From NCBI RefSeq assembly GCF_009651005.1, contig NZ_WHVW01000015.1, forward strand, positions 21,304 through 85,303: 64,000 bases of DNA. Reading direction: 5' to 3'. The stretch comes from Sporosarcina obsidiansis (GTDB taxonomy: Bacteria > Bacillota > Bacilli > Bacillales_A > Planococcaceae). The number at the start of each line of letters is the position of its first letter. The stretch's first letter is position 1. Below are positions 1-8,858 of this stretch, one piece after another. The notes below the pieces were generated by a model, which made no database searches, was not told where the DNA came from, and was given only the letters and a program-made list of their open reading frames with translations. The position numbers and the translations under genes are program-made.

Positions 1-401
1 AATGCCGGATTGGATAGAATTTCACGCAAGTGGATTTGGGCTCGGACCGAACCAAGTGCTCCCATGGAAGATCCTACGATGAAACCTGTTTTGCCATGCA
101 ATGTGAAATCACCGCCACGAGACAACCAATCCAACGCATTTTTCATCGCACCTGGGATAGAGAAATTATATTCTGGCGTCGCAAAGAGGACCGCATCAGA
201 ATCTTTGACATCGTCTTTAAACGCACGTACCGCTGGAGATGGGTCACTTTCAATATCTATAGAAAACATATCTAAGTCATTAATTAATACGGGTATAATT
301 TCTAGTTCCTCTTTGTAACGCTTGGCCATATAGTTGACCAATTTTAAGTTATATGACGTCGAGCTCGTACTGCCAATAATCGCTTTCACTTTAATTGTCA
401 T
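1..401 (-). CDS. NADPH-dependent FMN reductase family protein (3' end missing)
   Basis: The protein begins MTIKVKAIIGSTSS and continues with ATPEYNFSIPGAMKNALDW, the flavodoxin-like FMN-binding signature of the NADPH-dependent FMN/azobenzene reductase family. These proteins transfer electrons from NADPH to flavin, quinones or azo dyes in the cytosol. The ATG at 401 follows a GGAG Shine-Dalgarno (SD) sequence at good spacing. About 133 codons are visible and the window edge removes the C-terminus, so substrate cannot be judged. It is transcribed away from the rest of the window. The family call is secure; the exact member is not. Confidence 0.85.
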   Translation of the reverse strand, partial: MTIKVKAIIGSTSSTSYNLKLVNYMAKRYKEELEIIPVLINDLDMFSIDIESDPSPAVRAFKDDVKDSDAVLFATPEYNFSIPGAMKNALDWLSRGGDFTLHGKTGFIVGSSMGALGSVRAQIHLREILSNPA

Positions 402-549
402 GTTGAATAGCTCCTTTTTTGTAAGTTTAAACAGTTATTATCATAACGCTTGCAGATATGGATCACTAATCATTTGCTTATATCTTGCATCTATTGCTAA
501 GTTTTATCCGTCTAATTGAAAAAACGTTGCGTGTAAAGGAGGAATGTCT

Positions 550-710
550 ATGCACAAGATTTTATATTGCGCTGCCAATTGCTCACGGTTTATGTACTGA
601 ATGCTGGTAACAATGATTGCTTGGTACTTACTGAAACGTATTTTCTTGAAGCACAGGAAGGGCATGGCGCTAGATTTCATCAAATGTTAGAAACGCTGAA
701 AATCAATTAG
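550..710 (+). pseudogene. Decayed or frameshifted small gene, function unknown
   Basis: A strong SD (aaaGGAGG, 535-542) precedes an ATG at 550, but that frame stops after 16 codons. The frame one step over stays open to the TAG at 708-710 and reads like a real protein tail (LTVYVLNAGNNDCLVLTETY, ending in a basic LETLKIN segment). The simplest reading is a small gene with an indel between about 560 and 595. The layout (LTVY, then a turn, then ETF-like strand) loosely recalls YhzD-like small proteins, which is only a guess. No other gene lies in 402-762. Confidence 0.3.
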
Positions 711-718
711 TAGAACGT

Positions 719-753
719 CAAAAACCCGGTAGGATCTCACTCTCCTGCCGGGT
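719..753 (-). terminator. Intrinsic terminator of the safA-kinase-yebC unit
   Basis: An 11-bp stem (724-734 with 743-753, one G-T pair) is followed on the minus strand by five T. It sits 10 bases beyond the yebC stop codon. Confidence 0.85.
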
Positions 754-762
754 CACTTGTTA

Positions 763-1485
763 CTATATTTCTGCATTATGAAAAATATCCTGGACATCAT
801 CATCTTCCTCAAGCGCATCAATCATTTTCTCGAATTGTTCTTCTTGTTCTTTCGACAACTCCGCATACACGGAAGGAATCATATCGATTTCAGCAGAAAG
901 CAATGGAAAATTTTCTGCTTCAAACGCTTCTTTCACTGCGAGGAAATCAGTTGGTATTGTTAAAATTTCAAATCCTTCTTCAGTGTTCATGATATCTTCC
1001 GCTCCTGCTTCCAAAGCCGTCAACATGACTGTGTCTTCATCCATCTCCACCGTACGTTCGATAAATAACCGTCCTTTGCGCTCGAACAGATAGCTGACGG
1101 AACCGGATTCACCCATACTTCCGCCATTTTTATTGAAAGCAACTCGGACATTCGGTGCTGTACGATTACGGTTTTCTGTCAAACAATAGACGAGTACAGC
1201 CACACCGCCTGGTCCATACCCTTCATAGATGACTTCCTCGTAATTTTCATCCGCTCCTGCACCTGTTGCTTTATCAATTGCCCGCTGAATCACGTCATTC
1301 GGAACATTCATACTTTTAGATTTGTCAATTGCTAGACGTAAAGCCGGATTCGTATCTGGATCATCTCCGCCAGATTTTGCCACCACGTATATTTCTCGTG
1401 ACATCTTCTGAAAGATCTTTCCTCGTTTTGCATCCTGTGCGCCTTTTCTGTTTTGGATATTTTTCCACTTGGAATGGCCTGCCAT
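763..1485 (-). CDS. yebC: YebC/PmpR family protein
   Basis: The 240-residue protein opens MAGHSKWKNIQNRKGAQDAKR, the hallmark N-terminus of the YebC/TACO1 family. It keeps the acidic C-terminal domains (EEDDDVQDIFHNAEI). Members are described as DNA-binding regulators, and more recently as ribosome-associated factors that relieve stalling at proline-rich stretches; the sequence alone cannot choose between these roles. Length is normal for the family. The ATG follows GGAGG at 8 bases. It is the last gene of an apparent unit starting with a very proline-rich safA-like gene, which suits the proline-stalling role as an inference only. Confidence 0.95.
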   Translation of the reverse strand: MAGHSKWKNIQNRKGAQDAKRGKIFQKMSREIYVVAKSGGDDPDTNPALRLAIDKSKSMNVPNDVIQRAIDKATGAGADENYEEVIYEGYGPGGVAVLVYCLTENRNRTAPNVRVAFNKNGGSMGESGSVSYLFERKGRLFIERTVEMDEDTVMLTALEAGAEDIMNTEEGFEILTIPTDFLAVKEAFEAENFPLLSAEIDMIPSVYAELSKEQEEQFEKMIDALEEDDDVQDIFHNAEI

Positions 1486-1497
1486 GGATAAAACCTC

Positions 1498-2367
1498 CTA
1501 CTTCATCATTCGCTCTACATCATACCATAATCTTGGCCAATGTGAGAGGGCGGTTTCTGTAAATAGGAGGAGTTTACTCACCATTCGTTGTTGTTGGGCC
1601 GCGGGTAGCGATAGTAAATGCAGCCATTCACGTAACACTTCATTCGGATAAAGTAACTTGGCCAATGCATGGTTAGATAATGATTGTAAGGCGGGGTGCT
1701 CCCCCATCAAAAATGATGGATTATACGTAATTTGCGGCAACACCCGATGCATCCATAACACAATTTCATCTTCCTCCGCCCCAAGGCATGCCAAATCAAA
1801 ATCAATAAAACGAATTTGGCCGGATACATCACGCAAAATATTATGATGGACCACGTCTCCATGCAATAAGGTCAGGGAACTTTTGGGTGGTGTTTGTTTC
1901 TTACTGATTTTCAAAGCATCCTGACTGAATAAAAGCAGTTCCTCTATCATATGGGACGGAAGGAACTGCTCACAAACTTCTCGAAACTCCAAAAATCTAG
2001 CCAAACGAACTTCCCACTTTTCAAGCATGTGGTAGTAAGGAAGAGATGATACCGATTGCCAATCAATCGTCGACTTTGTATCATGTAACGCTTGCAGTGC
2101 ACTGAAAGAATCGATCCGGTCAATACGCCGTTTAAAATTAACGGCTTTTGCTCCTTCCATCCAGGGCTGCATGATCAGCAGTGGATCTCGATCTTCTAAA
2201 ATGGGTACCATATGCGGAAAATGATGAGCGCTAAGTATTTGATGAACTTGCCGAACTTTCACAGCTTGTGCAAGCGAAGCATACTTCTTTACAGAATAGA
2301 TGGCCCCGCCGGACTCCATTTTCCAAACGTTCTTTTTTATTTTCGTAAAACGTTGATTGGCTGTCAT
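1498..2367 (-). CDS. APH-type phosphotransferase, possible spore-coat kinase-like protein
   Basis: The 289-residue protein has the aminoglycoside-phosphotransferase/choline-kinase fold motifs: a catalytic loop LLHGDVVHHNIL near residue 170 and a metal-binding FIDFDLACLG (DFD in place of DFG) about 20 residues later. The N-lobe is short (YSVKKYAS contains a plausible ATP-lysine). Spore-formers carry several such proteins in the CotS/YutH/YsxE group, some of them coat components. Its place between a safA-like coat gene (stop 6 bases upstream) and yebC supports a coat-related role, but this is inference. The start has only a weak SD, suggesting coupled translation. The phosphorylated substrate is unknown. 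Confidence 0.75.
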   Translation of the reverse strand: MTANQRFTKIKKNVWKMESGGAIYSVKKYASLAQAVKVRQVHQILSAHHFPHMVPILEDRDPLLIMQPWMEGAKAVNFKRRIDRIDSFSALQALHDTKSTIDWQSVSSLPYYHMLEKWEVRLARFLEFREVCEQFLPSHMIEELLLFSQDALKISKKQTPPKSSLTLLHGDVVHHNILRDVSGQIRFIDFDLACLGAEEDEIVLWMHRVLPQITYNPSFLMGEHPALQSLSNHALAKLLYPNEVLREWLHLLSLPAAQQQRMVSKLLLFTETALSHWPRLWYDVERMMK

Positions 2368-2373
2368 AGCCTA

Positions 2374-3423
2374 TTATTGGTTTCTATACCAATCATCCTG
2401 GATTGGCATTGGGTAATTTGGCGGGTACTGCGGTCCCATTTGCGGGGAACACGGATCCTGGTGCGGCATGATCGGTGCCATAGGTGGACAATATGGATAC
2501 CAATGAACCGGCTGCATCGGTTGCATATATTCAGGATTCATCGGCCATTGAGGCTGACTTGGCCAATGAGGTGAACAGTGATCCTGATTGGATGGACACC
2601 ATGTAGCTGGTGTACAAGCCTTTGGTGGTATAGACGGTTGAGATGGCATTGGCATTGGCATTGGTTTTGGTTGTTCAGGCATCGGCTGCAGTACAGGCGG
2701 TTGTGGTTTAGGCGGTTGCGGCATAGGAACTGGTTTACTCGGCATTTGTAAGGAACTAGATTCTATCAACTGCCAGCCATCCGGCATCGGGGCAGGTTTG
2801 TGATGATCTGGTGACTCTTCATGCCATTCTGGTGACTCTTTAGGCGGCAAAGGCTTAATTGGCGCTTGCATGGGTGGCTGCATCGGTTGCTGCGGCATAT
2901 GCGGATGACAATCTGCATCGAAAATCGGCATCCAACCACAAATTGGGAAGACAGCCTGCCACATTGGAACAGCCGGTACATTTGGCATCATTGGCATCTG
3001 AGGTGCAGGCGGTGTTTGCGGTTTTTGTGGCTCCTGTGGCATCTGTGGCATCTGTGGCATTTGCGGCATCTGCGGCATCTGCGGCATCTGCGGCATCTGC
3101 GGCAAAGGCGGTACCTGCTGTGCAGGAGGCTGCGGTTTTTCCGGCTTAGGTGTTGGCATTGGTGCAGGTTTTGAAGGTTTCGTTTCTGATTGTTGTGGCT
3201 TCATCGGCTTTTGTGGTGTTTTATCATGCGGTTTAGCTGGCTCACCTTTCTGAGCCGGCTTTTTCTTATCCATCGGTAAAAAGATTTTCATCCCCGGTAC
3301 GATATAGTCGGGATTTGCCAAATGCGCATTCACCCGCTTCAATTCTTCAAATGGAATATTGTATTGCCTCGCAATCTTCCATAATGTATCACCTTTCACG
3401 ACAATATGAACTTCCACTAACAT
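2374..3423 (-). CDS. safA: SafA-like LysM spore coat/cortex morphogenetic protein
   Basis: An N-terminal LysM domain (HIVVKGDTLWKIARQYNIPF to about residue 50, ending VPGMKIFLPM) is followed by about 300 residues of low-complexity Pro/Met/Gln sequence, then a Tyr/Pro/Met-rich tail. This is the architecture of SafA, which localises to the cortex-coat interface and recruits inner-coat proteins. Residues from about 108 hold seven copies of a Pro-Gln-Met tripeptide, encoded by near-identical 9-base units at about 3040-3105. The 349-residue length is close to B. subtilis SafA. The ATG at 3423 follows a GGGGGA sequence. In B. subtilis safA is likewise beside yrbC, so synteny supports the call. Confidence 0.85.
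   Translation of the reverse strand: MLVEVHIVVKGDTLWKIARQYNIPFEELKRVNAHLANPDYIVPGMKIFLPMDKKKPAQKGEPAKPHDKTPQKPMKPQQSETKPSKPAPMPTPKPEKPQPPAQQVPPLPQMPQMPQMPQMPQMPQMPQMPQEPQKPQTPPAPQMPMMPNVPAVPMWQAVFPICGWMPIFDADCHPHMPQQPMQPPMQAPIKPLPPKESPEWHEESPDHHKPAPMPDGWQLIESSSLQMPSKPVPMPQPPKPQPPVLQPMPEQPKPMPMPMPSQPSIPPKACTPATWCPSNQDHCSPHWPSQPQWPMNPEYMQPMQPVHWYPYCPPMAPIMPHQDPCSPQMGPQYPPNYPMPIQDDWYRNQ
3040..3105 (-). repeat. 9-bp tandem repeat inside safA (Pro-Gln-Met units)
   Basis: On the plus strand the unit is catctgcgg/catctgtgg, repeated seven times without interruption. The first copies use tgtgg and the later ones tgcgg, so the array looks recently expanded. It adds or removes whole tripeptides and keeps the frame. 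Confidence 0.85.
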
Positions 3424-3544
3424 TTCCCCCTTCCATCAATCCATCGTATGAACGGATGCCTAGTTTGGTGACTATTTTTTAGGCTTCCTCTCTTGTTATA
3501 TATATTCGGCAGAGACTTGTTTATTACTAAATGGACGTCTTCTA

Positions 3545-3592
3545 ATAAAAATCAAAAATCCACCCTACCAGCTTTAGCTAGAGGATGGATTT
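3545..3592 (-). terminator. Terminator overlapping the end of pheA
   Basis: A 10-11-bp stem (3556-3566 with 3582-3592, one G-T pair) includes the last codons and stop of pheA. It is followed on the minus strand by TTTTTGATTTTT. Confidence 0.75.
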
Positions 3593-4470
3593 GTTTCATA
3601 TACATAATAGGAGCCGAACGAACGAGCCGTGCAACCGAGTGCGCCCAACTCTTCCATCGCGCCTTTCATCATCGGATGCTCTTCTGATTCATTGACATCA
3701 ATGATAAAGAAATAATTTCCAAGTCCAGTCTTCAATGGACGTGATTCAATTTTACTCAAATTTAGGCGCCGCCATGAAAAAACAGATAAAATCTGATGAA
3801 GCATACCCGCTTTATCATCTTCAGGTAGCTTGACCATTAACGTTGTTTTTGGCGAGGCCGCATGTTTTTTATGATCCAACATTTCTTTCCGTAACGATAA
3901 CACAACAAATCGCGTATGATTAAAATGAAAATCATGGATATTTTCTTCTACTATATGTAAGCCGTACGTTTCTGCTGCCAGTCGATTACCGATCGCTGCG
4001 ACCCGCAGTTCAGGTTGTTCTGATATATATTTAGCCGCTGCCGCTGTTGAGGTCGTCTGAATTAAAGGAACCCTGCGATAGCGGTATTGTAAAAACTTAT
4101 GGCACTGTGCAAGCGCATGAGGGTGGGATTGAATTGATTCCAACTGATCCGCAAAATCAACTTGTGCTTTATTCATCATCAAGTGCTGTTCAATCGGTGT
4201 GGAAATTTCTGCTGCAATAAACAACTCTCCACCGTGAAACATGTAATCCATAGTTAACGGTACCGAACCCTCTAAAGCATTTTCCAAAGGCACAACTGCA
4301 TATGCCACGTGACCCTCGGTGACCGCTTCGATACAATCAGGTATCGTGGGGCGTGGTGTCAACCCTTCTTTGCCGAATAAATCAGTTGCTGCAATATGAG
4401 TGAAGGAGGCTTCAGGCCCCAAGTACGCAACCGATGGCGTATAGCTTTTTTCTGTCATAAAAATTTTCAT
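3574..4470 (-). CDS. pheA: Prephenate dehydratase
   Basis: This enzyme converts prephenate to phenylpyruvate in phenylalanine synthesis. The N-terminal catalytic domain opens VAYLGPEASFTHIAA and carries the substrate-binding TSTAAAAKYI stretch near residue 130. The C-terminal ACT domain, where phenylalanine inhibits, contains LSKIESRPLKTGLGNYFF. The 298-residue length fits the monofunctional Gram-positive enzyme. Start choice is open: the first ATG (4470) is only 1 base from GGAG, while the in-frame ATG at 4458 is 12 bases away. The pheB gene lies just upstream, as in other Bacillales. Confidence 0.95.
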   Translation of the reverse strand: MKIFMTEKSYTPSVAYLGPEASFTHIAATDLFGKEGLTPRPTIPDCIEAVTEGHVAYAVVPLENALEGSVPLTMDYMFHGGELFIAAEISTPIEQHLMMNKAQVDFADQLESIQSHPHALAQCHKFLQYRYRRVPLIQTTSTAAAAKYISEQPELRVAAIGNRLAAETYGLHIVEENIHDFHFNHTRFVVLSLRKEMLDHKKHAASPKTTLMVKLPEDDKAGMLHQILSVFSWRRLNLSKIESRPLKTGLGNYFFIIDVNESEEHPMMKGAMEELGALGCTARSFGSYYVYETNPSSS

Positions 4471-4497
4471 CTCCTAACAAGTTCATCATATTCAGTT

Positions 4498-4953
4498 TTA
4501 GAACACACCCGAACTGATTAAATCAACGGAATCAATGAATCTAGGAGCTTTCAATCGTTGCAAAAATGCTTCCACTTTAATTTCCATTTCCGTTACATCG
4601 AGTGATAGCGTAATATTGGCTCTTCCTTGAACAGGAATGGTCTGGTGGATCGTCAAGACATTGCATTTTGCCTTTGAGATAATTTCCAACAGCACAGCCA
4701 ACGAACCTTTCAAATCTTCCAACTGAATAAAAATCGTTAAAATCCGGTCCCGTGCGATTGACTCGAACGGGAACACGGCATCACGATATTTGTAAAATGC
4801 GCTACGTGACAGACCGACCCGTTTCGTCGCTTCCTGGATCGTTGTCACTTCGCCTCTTGCTAACATTCTTTTTGCTTCCAGCATTTTTTGCATGGACTCT
4901 GTCAAGACATCTTCTCGGACCAAATAAAACTGGCCTTCCCCGATTTGTTCCAT
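4498..4953 (-). CDS. pheB: ACT domain-containing protein PheB
   Basis: The protein is about 151 residues. An N-terminal helix-turn-helix-like region (VGLSRSAFYKYRDAVFPF) is followed by a C-terminal ACT domain (LSIHQ-type motif VLTIHQTIPVQGRANITLSL). PheB proteins accompany obg and pheA in Bacillales and are thought to act in phenylalanine metabolism or its regulation; the biochemical function is not established. The ATG at 4953 was chosen because GGGGGGAG lies 4 bases upstream and the protein then aligns with known PheB starts. An upstream in-frame start at 4983 is unlikely. Confidence 0.9.
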   Translation of the reverse strand: MEQIGEGQFYLVREDVLTESMQKMLEAKRMLARGEVTTIQEATKRVGLSRSAFYKYRDAVFPFESIARDRILTIFIQLEDLKGSLAVLLEIISKAKCNVLTIHQTIPVQGRANITLSLDVTEMEIKVEAFLQRLKAPRFIDSVDLISSGVF

Positions 4954-4992
4954 TTTGCTCCCCCCACAACGAGCGATTACCATTCCAACGTG

Positions 4993-6282
4993 TTATTCTA
5001 AGAATTCAAATTCGTAATTCAGAATCCGCACGATATCGCCATTTTGTGCACCCCGTTCACGCAATGCATCGTCGATACCCATCCCACGCATTTGACGTGC
5101 AAACTTCCGGACAGACTGATCGAAATTGAAATCGGTCATCTTGAACAAACGCTCAAGTGTGTAACCCGACAATACAAATGCACCGTCATCGTCACGTGAA
5201 ATGACGAAATCAGGACCAGTCGCTTCGTGTTTATACAATACAGAGTTTTCCTCTTCCTCAACTTCTTCTAGCATTGGGAATTCAGGTGTCGTTTCCAGTA
5301 ACTCAAGAATGGCATACAATAATGGATCCAACCCTTGTCTTGTCAATGCAGAGATTGGGAATACTTGTACCTCATCATCGCCGAGCGCTTCTTTGAATCC
5401 AGCTAGATTCTCTTCTGCATCAGGCATGTCCATTTTATTAGCTACAATAATTTGCGGTCGTTCAGTTAGACGCATATTATACTGTTCCAGCTCCGCATTG
5501 ATGGTCTGGTAGTCATCAAACGGATCGCGTCCTTCTAATCCAGACATATCGATGACGTGGACAATGACACGTGTTCGCTCAATATGGCGCAAAAATTGAT
5601 GACCGAGCCCAACGCCTTCATGTGCACCTTCGATTAATCCAGGTAAATCTGCCATAACAAAGGTACGATGATCGTCAGTTTCCACCATGCCCAAGTTCGG
5701 TACGAGCGTTGTAAAATGATAATCAGCGATCTTTGGCTTAGCTGCAGACACGACGGACAGCAATGTGGATTTTCCAACACTCGGGAAACCTACTAATCCA
5801 ACGTCGGCCAATACTTTTAATTCCAGTGTAATATCGCGACTGACACCTGGTTCTCCTTTTTCAGATAGCTCCGGTGCCGTGTTCTGAGGAGTCGCAAATC
5901 GGCTGTTTCCACGCCCTCCACGCCCTCCACGCGCAATGACTGCTTGCTGACCATCTTCTACAAGGTCTGCAATGATGGTTCCTGTTTCCGTCTCCTTGAC
6001 AATAGTACCTGGTGGAACCTTGACTACTAAGTCAGTTCCGCCACGTCCATGCATGTTCTTGCTACCGCCATGTTCTCCACGTGGCGCTTTAAAATGACGT
6101 TGATAACGGAAATCCATTAAAGTCCGTAATCCTTCGTCTACAACAAAGATTACGTCTGCACCTTTCCCGCCATCTCCCCCTGATGGTCCGCCATACGCTA
6201 TATACTTTTCTCGACGGAACGCAACCATACCGTCGCCACCGTCGCCACCTTTAACAAATACTTTTACGTGATCCACAAACAT
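4993..6282 (-). CDS. obg: Obg family GTPase
   Basis: The 429-residue protein has the three Obg domains. A glycine-rich N-terminal domain opens [20 protein letters not shown] central GTPase domain has [11 protein letters not shown] (P-loop), [16 protein letters not shown] (switch II) and ANKMD (base recognition). The C-terminal OCT domain ends the protein. Obg is an essential ribosome-associated GTPase for late 50S assembly; in B. subtilis it also links to stress signalling and Spo0A activation. Its SD (AGGAGG) lies within the last codons of spo0B, so the two genes form a coupled spo0B-obg operon. Confidence 0.98.
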   Translation of the reverse strand: MFVDHVKVFVKGGDGGDGMVAFRREKYIAYGGPSGGDGGKGADVIFVVDEGLRTLMDFRYQRHFKAPRGEHGGSKNMHGRGGTDLVVKVPPGTIVKETETGTIIADLVEDGQQAVIARGGRGGRGNSRFATPQNTAPELSEKGEPGVSRDITLELKVLADVGLVGFPSVGKSTLLSVVSAAKPKIADYHFTTLVPNLGMVETDDHRTFVMADLPGLIEGAHEGVGLGHQFLRHIERTRVIVHVIDMSGLEGRDPFDDYQTINAELEQYNMRLTERPQIIVANKMDMPDAEENLAGFKEALGDDEVQVFPISALTRQGLDPLLYAILELLETTPEFPMLEEVEEEENSVLYKHEATGPDFVISRDDDGAFVLSGYTLERLFKMTDFNFDQSVRKFARQMRGMGIDDALRERGAQNGDIVRILNYEFEFLE

Positions 6283-6285
6283 TAT

Positions 6286-6819
6286 TTATTTTCCTCCTAA
6301 TTGTCCACTTATGATAAACGTCCATTGATTCGGTTCATCGAGGACTTCGACCGTAAGCTGTGATGAATTTACTGGGGTGTCAAGTTGTTCTGCACTGATT
6401 TCCGAAAACGTCAATTGAATGCTCCATTGGGTTGCTGTTGTTACGACTTCAATTGCCACTTGACATTCCGAATAGAGATCGATCTTCGGTACGATCACTC
6501 GTACGAGTCGTTCCAAGTAATCCACTAGTAGCCCATCCATGTCTTTCAACTCTAGTTTCGACGCGATGTCGCAATACAGTTGAGTCTTGAAGACGGGATA
6601 TCGCCACTCCAGTGTGGTCAGCCACTCTTCTGTCTGTGGCATACAAAGCTTTTGAAGCATCGCTTGTCGTTGCATATCTGCCGTTTTTTCCAAAATACAG
6701 TTTTTAGCTTCTTTGTATTTGCCCATGTCTAAATACATGAGCAATAATTGCAGATCGTTCATATGATCATGCCGACTATATTTCACTGCATCGGACACAT
6801 TCAGTTCTCTCTTCCCCAT
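6286..6819 (-). CDS. spo0B: Sporulation initiation phosphotransferase Spo0B
   Basis: Spo0B passes phosphate from Spo0F to Spo0A in the sporulation phosphorelay. The 177-residue protein has the phospho-accepting helix SRHDHMNDLQLLLMYLDMGK with the conserved His at residue 17, followed by a degenerate kinase-like C-terminal domain. Overall conservation is low, as is usual for this family; synteny with obg and rpmA gives strong support. The ATG at 6819 has a GGCGGTG SD, weaker than the Bacillus norm. An extended -10 promoter lies just upstream at 6851-6859. Confidence 0.9.
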   Translation of the reverse strand: MGKRELNVSDAVKYSRHDHMNDLQLLLMYLDMGKYKEAKNCILEKTADMQRQAMLQKLCMPQTEEWLTTLEWRYPVFKTQLYCDIASKLELKDMDGLLVDYLERLVRVIVPKIDLYSECQVAIEVVTTATQWSIQLTFSEISAEQLDTPVNSSQLTVEVLDEPNQWTFIISGQLGGK

Positions 6820-6850
6820 TTTTTCACCGCCAGCTGAATTCGTACTTCTT

Positions 6851-6859
6851 AGTATAGCA
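6851..6859 (-). promoter_or_regulatory. Candidate extended -10 promoter for spo0B-obg
   Basis: The minus strand reads TGCTATACT, an extended -10 element, about 32 bases upstream of the spo0B ATG. No convincing -35 is present. The same nonamer occurs before the major pilin gene (20393-20401). Confidence 0.5.
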
Positions 6860-7040
6860 TTTACATACGAAAATCACTAAAATTATCTTTACATTCAACT
6901 TAAATATTGGGTTATATGCACGTGAGTGGGATAAATTCACTTGGCCCGCTCATGAAAATTGGATAAAGGTTCTTACATTTGTCTACGTGATCATAAATCC
7001 ACTTCAGGCTCTCTCATCAACCAACTATTTCCTTGTATAA

Positions 7041-7067
7041 GAAAAAGGACTGCAACGAGTGCAGTCC
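7041..7067 (-). terminator. Terminator of the rplU-prp-rpmA operon
   Basis: A perfect 8-bp stem (7047-7054 with 7060-7067) is followed on the minus strand by TTTTT, 27 bases after rpmA. The remainder of 6860-7040 shows nothing recognisable. Confidence 0.9.
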
Positions 7068-7093
7068 CTTCACCATGTATTCATGCGATCCTA

Positions 7094-7396
<303 letters not shown>

Positions 7397-7723
7397 CTAC
7401 TTGGTAAAGTGTAATTGTATATATTGCCCATAGTCTAATTCAATCGTTTGTAAAGAAACAATCATTGCTTGAACAATCAGCTGTACGTCCGCATCTCGCT
7501 CCGTTTCCGGAAACGATACACGTAAGTACCCACCGTTCGCTCCTTGCTCGATCTTAGGTGTAGTGCTAGTCAGCTCGGCGATTGCATTGACCGCACCGAA
7601 CGATACGGCTGAAGCGCCTGCACAAACTAAGTCCTTACCGTGTTCTGCAAAGTCAGCATGACCATCCATCTCAAAACTAGAGATGCGCCCAGAAGGCTCT
7701 TTCATAATTCGGACATGTATCAT
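7397..7723 (-). CDS. prp: Ribosomal-processing cysteine protease Prp
   Basis: The 108-residue protein (YsxB) carries the family signatures GHADFAEHGKDLVCAGAS, with the presumed catalytic His22 and Cys34. Prp cleaves the N-terminal extension of L27 before it enters the ribosome, and is essential where studied. It lies between rplU and rpmA with 3- to 12-base gaps, so enzyme and substrate are co-expressed. Length is typical and no key residue is missing. Confidence 0.95.
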   Translation of the reverse strand: MIHVRIMKEPSGRISSFEMDGHADFAEHGKDLVCAGASAVSFGAVNAIAELTSTTPKIEQGANGGYLRVSFPETERDADVQLIVQAMIVSLQTIELDYGQYIQLHFTK

Positions 7724-7729
7724 ATCGAA

Positions 7730-8038
7730 TTATAGATTGATTCCGTCGATAACTACTTTAGTGTATGGTTGACGGTGACCTTGTTTTTTGTGGTAGTTCT
7801 TTTTCGGCTTGTATTTGAAAACCGTAATTTTCTTGCCACGGCCTTGCTTGACAACTTTACCTGTTACAGTTGCGCCTTCTACGAAAGGAGCACCTACTTT
7901 TAGGTCATCCCCACCTACTAAAAGGACCTTGTCAAACGTTACAACCTCATCAGCTTCACCAGCAACTTTTTCAATGAAAATCTCCTGGCCAGCTTCAACT
8001 TTGATTTGTTTTCCACCAGTTTCAATAATTGCGTACAT
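7730..8038 (-). CDS. rplU: 50S ribosomal protein L21
   Basis: The 102-residue protein begins [18 protein letters not shown] and ends [14 protein letters not shown], both diagnostic for L21. It binds 23S rRNA in the large subunit. It is the first gene of rplU-prp-rpmA, preceded by AGGAGG, an L21 leader RNA and a strong promoter. Confidence 0.98.
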   Translation of the reverse strand: MYAIIETGGKQIKVEAGQEIFIEKVAGEADEVVTFDKVLLVGGDDLKVGAPFVEGATVTGKVVKQGRGKKITVFKYKPKKNYHKKQGHRQPYTKVVIDGINL

Positions 8039-8044
8039 ACTTGC

Positions 8045-8142
8045 ACCTCCTCTATTTACTCAGACTCGCCTTCACAGGTGATTCGCTTGGAATGCTTGTA
8101 CCTGATCAGTGCGGTTGTAGCACGGGTGCTACAAACAATAAC
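8045..8142 (-). ncRNA. L21 leader (autoregulatory 5' UTR of rplU)
   Basis: The roughly 100-base leader between promoter and rplU contains a strong hairpin (TGTAGCACCCGTGCTACA on the minus strand). A second region with GGTACAAGCATTCCAAGC follows, then the SD. Size, position and motifs match the Firmicutes L21 leader family, which is thought to bind L21 for feedback control. A covariance-model search would settle the boundaries. Confidence 0.7.
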
Positions 8143-8148
8143 AGTAAA

Positions 8149-8177
8149 ATATTATCACATAGATGTCAAGAGGTCAA
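8149..8177 (-). promoter_or_regulatory. SigA-type promoter of rplU operon
   Basis: On the minus strand -35 TTGACC (8172-8177) and -10 TAATAT (8149-8154) are separated by exactly 17 bases. Transcription would start just before the L21 leader hairpin. Confidence 0.8.
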
Positions 8178-8234
8178 GTAGTTTATTTTTTTATAGAAAG
8201 TGAAGAACTGATTCACTCTAATATTCAATTTTGC

Positions 8235-8858
8235 CTACACCTTTAGCGTACCTCTGCTAACAGAAGTTAATTGTTCAAATGCTTGCTCGTATTTCCGAAA
8301 ACGATACGACAGTATATTCTGAATGGCTAAGAAGGCAGATACGATGACATAGGGAAGACTATTCGGTAAGTATGTGCTTAAAAATATAAATAGCGCAAGC
8401 GAAGCAACAATGGAGTATAACATGAATAGAGAGCGTGAGTCGTATTTATTTTGTTCAGTTTCCATCAAAATAGATACTGCTTGTCCACCATCTAGCGGCA
8501 AGATGGGAAGCAAGTTGATCGCTAATAAAACAAATTGAATTTGTAAAAACTTATCACTTCCAGGAAATGATAAAAACAGCCCAATCCCTAACAGAACGGC
8601 TGTTGCGAGCGGGCCTCCTAACGCTACAATCAGCCGTTGCTGTTTCGTTGCCAACTGTCGATTCACGATTTGCAATTCCCCTCCGTAAGGCAAAATTGTG
8701 CAACTGCGAATTTTCATTCCTACTCGTTTAGCAGCCAATATGTGTCCGAGTTCATGAAATAATAATGAAATTAAAATCATTGCGTACAATGAAACGCCAC
8801 CCATGATCATAAAAAATAAAAAAATGGGCAATAAAATCGGATGAATACGAACTTTCAT
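8235..8858 (-). CDS. spoIVFB: Stage IV sporulation protein FB, pro-sigma-K site-2 protease
   Basis: This M50-family intramembrane metalloprotease releases sigma-K from its proprotein in the mother cell. The 207-residue protein has several membrane segments, the zinc motif HELGH (His35, Glu36, His39) and the third ligand in NLLPILPLDGGQ (Asp123). A short cytosolic C-terminal CBS-like remnant follows. It is shorter than B. subtilis SpoIVFB (about 288 residues), apparently in the C-terminal regulatory part. It overlaps spoIVFA by one codon. Confidence 0.93.
   Translation of the reverse strand: MKVRIHPILLPIFLFFMIMGGVSLYAMILISLLFHELGHILAAKRVGMKIRSCTILPYGGELQIVNRQLATKQQRLIVALGGPLATAVLLGIGLFLSFPGSDKFLQIQFVLLAINLLPILPLDGGQAVSILMETEQNKYDSRSLFMLYSIVASLALFIFLSTYLPNSLPYVIVSAFLAIQNILSYRFRKYEQAFEQLTSVSRGTLKV

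Noticed and set aside
2859..3174. Ala/Ser-rich and His/Trp-rich frames opposite safA
   Set aside because: They arise from the antisense of the repetitive Pro/Met/Gln codons.
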